Source: Bacillus sp. FJAT-29790 | GTDB taxonomy: Bacteria > Bacillota > Bacilli > Bacillales > Cytobacillaceae | DNA length: 49,888 bases | NCBI RefSeq assembly: GCF_019039215.1 | Contig: NZ_JAHNZZ010000001.1 | Coordinates: 2,388,603 to 2,438,490, forward strand | Reading direction: 5' to 3' | In this document: in pieces, positions 47,664-49,888 of the stretch | Layout of the letters: every line of letters starts with the position of its first letter | Position numbering within the stretch: position 1 is the stretch's first letter | Notes under the pieces: model-generated | Database searches by the model: none | Told to the model about the DNA's origin: nothing | Seen by the model: only the letters and a program-made list of their open reading frames with translations | Translations under genes and position numbers: made by a program

Positions 47664-47942
47664 ATAAAAAAAGCAATGAGATCGTATCTCATTGCTGTGC
47701 TGTCAAACGTATAACAAAAATACGCACACATTGAGATAGCTCTCCAAGACAAAAACATGTCTTGACAATCCTACATTTATTAAATGCAAGACCAGCAAAG
47801 AAAGTGATGAGACTTTCTCCACTTCGGCAAACATTCCCTTTCAAAGCTTTTCCTTGAAGCTCATTCTTCTCCAAGCTTTTACTATTGAAGTTCGCACCTC
47901 TACCTTCACTTTAACGCTATAAAGTGATGTTGATATAAAGTT
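47664..47942 (-). promoter_or_regulatory. Lysine riboswitch (L-box) with terminator
   Basis: The minus strand carries L-box conserved blocks: GAGGTGCGAAC (47890-47901), AGTAAAAGC, AAGGGAATG, GCCGAAG (47822-47828), TTTGCTGGTC and CTTGGAGAGCT. The intrinsic terminator GCAATGAGAT/ATCTCATTGC (47673-47695) and a T-run follow. Lysine binding should favour termination and shut off lysC. The spacing and motif order are those of the Bacillus lysC leader. Confidence 0.93.
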
Positions 47943-47948
47943 TCAGTT

Positions 47949-47977
47949 AGTATAGCATATTGACTCTTTTCTGACAA
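47949..47977 (-). promoter_or_regulatory. lysC promoter
   Basis: TTGTCA (47972-47977), a 17-base spacer and TATACT (47949-47954) give a sigma-A promoter just upstream of the L-box. It lies directly 3' of the uvrC stop codon. Confidence 0.75.
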
Positions 47978-47979
47978 CG

Positions 47980-49752
47980 TCATTCCTGTAACTTTCGTTT
48001 TAATTCTTCCGCAACATTTGCCGGGATCCCGATTTCCTTAAACTGTTCGATCGAAGCTTCTTTCATTTTCTTTACTGACCCAAAGGTTTTTAGCAGCTGC
48101 TTTTTCCGTTTCTCCCCGATTCCCGGAATATCATCAAGCATTGATTGAAACGCATTTTTCCCGCGTAATTGCCTATGAAACGTAATGGCGAAACGGTGTA
48201 CCTCGTCCTGGATTCTCTGCAGCAAATAAAACTCTTGGCTGTTCCGGGCAAGCGGAATAATTTCCAAGGGGTTCCCATACAGCAGCTGTGAAGTTCGATG
48301 TTTTTCGTCCTTAACAAGTCCAGAAATAGGGATGTCAAGGCCTAGTTCATTTTCAAGAATATCCCTTACTGTATCCACATGCCCCTTGCCTCCATCAATT
48401 AAGATCAAATCCGGGAGCGGCAAGCCTTCATTAAGTACTCTGACATATCTCCTGCGGACAACCTCTCGCATAGATTCATAATCATCAGGGCCTTGAACCG
48501 ATTTAATTTTATATTTGCGGTATTCCCTTTTCTCCGGTTTGCCATCAATGAATACGATCATCGCTGAAACCGGGTCTGTTCCTTGGATATTCGAATTATC
48601 GAAAGCTTCGATTCGATGCGGAGTGTAGATTCCGAGTTGTTTCCCTAAATTTTCAACAGCCTTAATCGTTCTTTCCTCATCCTTTTCAATGAGAGAGAAT
48701 TTTTCCTGAAGGGCAAGCTTTGCATTTTTACATGCAAGCTCAACCAGTTCCTTTTTTTGGCCGCGCTGTGGCTTTAGTACTTTCACCTGTAAAAGCTGTT
48801 CGGCCATTTCAGTGTTAATCGAATGAGGAGTCAATATCTCGCGAGGCTTAAAGTGGTTCGTTTTTGAGTAGAATTGGCCAAGATAGGTTAATATTTCTTC
48901 CTCGGGCTCATTGTAAATTGGAAATGTGGAGACATCCCGCTCGATTAACTTTCCTTGTCTAATAAAAAATACTTGCACACACATCCAGCCTTTATCAACT
49001 GCAAATCCGAACACATCACGATCCGTAAAGTCTGTCGTTGTTATCTTTTGCTTTTCCATTGTTGCTTCAATATGAGCAATTTTATCACGCAGATCTTTTG
49101 CTCTTTCAAAGTCCAGCTCTTCGGCAGCTGCCATCATTTTTTCCGTTAAATCCTTCTTAATTTCTTTGTAGCCGCCATTAAGAAAACGGGTTATCTCGTC
49201 GAGTATTTTTTTATATTCCTGTTCACTAACTTCTTTTACACATGGTGCGAGACATTGCCCCATGTGATAGTAAAGGCATACGCGATCAGGCAAGGTTGTG
49301 CATTTTCTTAACGGATAGATTCGATCAAGCAGCTTTTTTGTTTCATTGGCAGCTTGCACGTTTGGATAGGGTCCGAAATATTTACCTTTATCTTTTTTTA
49401 CTTTCCGGACGGTTATGAGACGAGGATGCCTCTCTGCTGTTAATTTAATAAATGGATAGCTTTTGTCATCTTTAAGCATGACATTATATTTCGGATCATA
49501 TTTTTTGATCAAATTCAGTTCAAGGATTAAAGCTTCTATATCGGAAGATGTAACAATATATTCAAAGTCTTCGATTTCATTGACAAGCCTTAAAGTTTTT
49601 CCGTCATGTGAGCCTGTAAAATACGATCTAACCCGATTTTTTAATATTTTTGCCTTGCCAACATATATGATCGTCCCTTGCCGGTCTTTCATTAAATAAC
49701 AGCCTGGCTGATCTGGCAAAAGCATAAGTTTGTTTTTTATTGTATCATTCAC
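47980..49752 (-). CDS. uvrC: UvrABC system protein C (excinuclease subunit)
   Basis: UvrC makes both incisions in nucleotide excision repair. The roughly 590-residue protein has an N-terminal GIY-YIG nuclease ([29 protein letters not shown]), a cysteine cluster ([23 protein letters not shown]) that may hold an Fe-S cluster, and a UVR motif ([18 protein letters not shown]). The RNase H-like endonuclease region ([32 protein letters not shown]) and a C-terminal helix-hairpin-helix pair ([15 protein letters not shown]) follow. I chose the GTG at 49750-49752 (MNDTIKNKL), which aligns with the family start; a GTG at 49761 is also possible. Confidence 0.96.
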   Translation of the reverse strand: MNDTIKNKLMLLPDQPGCYLMKDRQGTIIYVGKAKILKNRVRSYFTGSHDGKTLRLVNEIEDFEYIVTSSDIEALILELNLIKKYDPKYNVMLKDDKSYPFIKLTAERHPRLITVRKVKKDKGKYFGPYPNVQAANETKKLLDRIYPLRKCTTLPDRVCLYYHMGQCLAPCVKEVSEQEYKKILDEITRFLNGGYKEIKKDLTEKMMAAAEELDFERAKDLRDKIAHIEATMEKQKITTTDFTDRDVFGFAVDKGWMCVQVFFIRQGKLIERDVSTFPIYNEPEEEILTYLGQFYSKTNHFKPREILTPHSINTEMAEQLLQVKVLKPQRGQKKELVELACKNAKLALQEKFSLIEKDEERTIKAVENLGKQLGIYTPHRIEAFDNSNIQGTDPVSAMIVFIDGKPEKREYRKYKIKSVQGPDDYESMREVVRRRYVRVLNEGLPLPDLILIDGGKGHVDTVRDILENELGLDIPISGLVKDEKHRTSQLLYGNPLEIIPLARNSQEFYLLQRIQDEVHRFAITFHRQLRGKNAFQSMLDDIPGIGEKRKKQLLKTFGSVKKMKEASIEQFKEIGIPANVAEELKRKLQE

Positions 49753-49772
49753 TGTTCTCACATCCCGGTGTT

Positions 49773-49800
49773 ATAAGAAAAGCTTAATGCGCCTTTGGAA
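49773..49800. repeat. Left-end fragment of a family C repeat (C6)
   Basis: AAGAAAAGCTTAATGCGCC matches the family C left end. The right end is not visible before the family A copy begins. Confidence 0.4.
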
Positions 49801-49814
49801 CAATCTATTTTTAA

Positions 49815-49888
49815 GGCTGTATTCGTATATACTGTTGTTTTTAGCCTTGAAAGTTTGCCCGTTGATTTCCGCTGCGGGCACTTGCTTT
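49815..49888. repeat. MITE-like repeat, family A, cut by window end (copy A4)
   Basis: The left end GGCTGTATTCGTATATACTG and the start of the core TTGATTTCCGCTGCGGGCAC are present. The element continues beyond the window. It lies upstream of uvrC. Confidence 0.85.

Noticed and set aside
47689-47874. 61-codon minus-strand ORF
   Set aside because: It lies entirely inside the lysine riboswitch aptamer, whose conserved blocks explain the sequence. It has no supporting homology.

Overview
The window is a chromosomal segment of a low-GC, endospore-forming Bacillaceae (a Bacillus-like genus). The evidence is gene content and order: ysxE-spoVID-hemLBDCXA-engB-lon-lonB-clpX-tig-ysoA-leuDCBA-ilvCHB-tRNA-ysnB-rdgB-rph-gerM-racE-ysmB-gerE-ysmA-sdhBAC-yslB-lysC-uvrC. 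This follows the valS-to-uvrC region of Bacillus subtilis as I remember it. Spore genes (spoVID, ysxE, gerM, gerE, lonB), T-box leaders and a lysine riboswitch agree with this. Almost every gene is on the minus strand, so transcription runs right to left. The plus-strand exceptions are a small ORF at 450, the ysxD-like gene at 10428, yslB at 45369 and a doubtful ORF at 45861.

Layout in + coordinates. 1-290: T-box leader and promoter of a gene lying left of the window, almost certainly valS. 450-3292: a small membrane-protein ORF, then the ysxE and spoVID spore coat genes. 3707-10142: six haem biosynthesis genes, transcribed hemA to hemL. 10428-20632: ysxD-like membrane protein, GTPase EngB, proteases and chaperones Lon, LonB, ClpX and trigger factor, and the TPR protein YsoA. 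21008-29849: ilvBHC-leuABCD under a leucine-type T-box with a CodY-like box. 30243: tRNA-Arg. 30418-33706: ysnB, rdgB, rph, gerM. 33809-35962: a long RecQ helicase that I do not recall from this position in B. subtilis. 36124-38999: racE, a MarR regulator, gerE and a thioesterase. 39160-41481: a large secreted nuclease, apparently also an insertion relative to B. subtilis. 41773-44977: succinate dehydrogenase. 45369-49752: yslB, lysC (lysine riboswitch, internal second start) and uvrC.

The genes are mostly core metabolism, protein quality control and sporulation. No prophage, CRISPR array, secondary-metabolite cluster or complete insertion sequence was recognised.

The most unusual content is between the genes. 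Two families of structured, MITE-like repeats occupy many spacers. Family A/B has a GC-rich hairpin core that runs from TTGATTTCCGC to AATCAA, with short terminal inverted repeats. It has six recognisable copies plus one remnant, all in the same orientation, and most lie just upstream of a minus-strand transcription unit. One copy lies inside the tig leader and one lies between the lysine-riboswitch terminator and lysC. Family C runs from GAAAAGCG to GCTAGACA. It includes one copy nested in another and one copy inside the leu operon beside a terminator-like hairpin. A 21-bp tandem repeat (five units) and a branched inverted-repeat element beside lysC complete the unexplained structure. Many genes start with TTG or GTG behind a good ribosome binding site.
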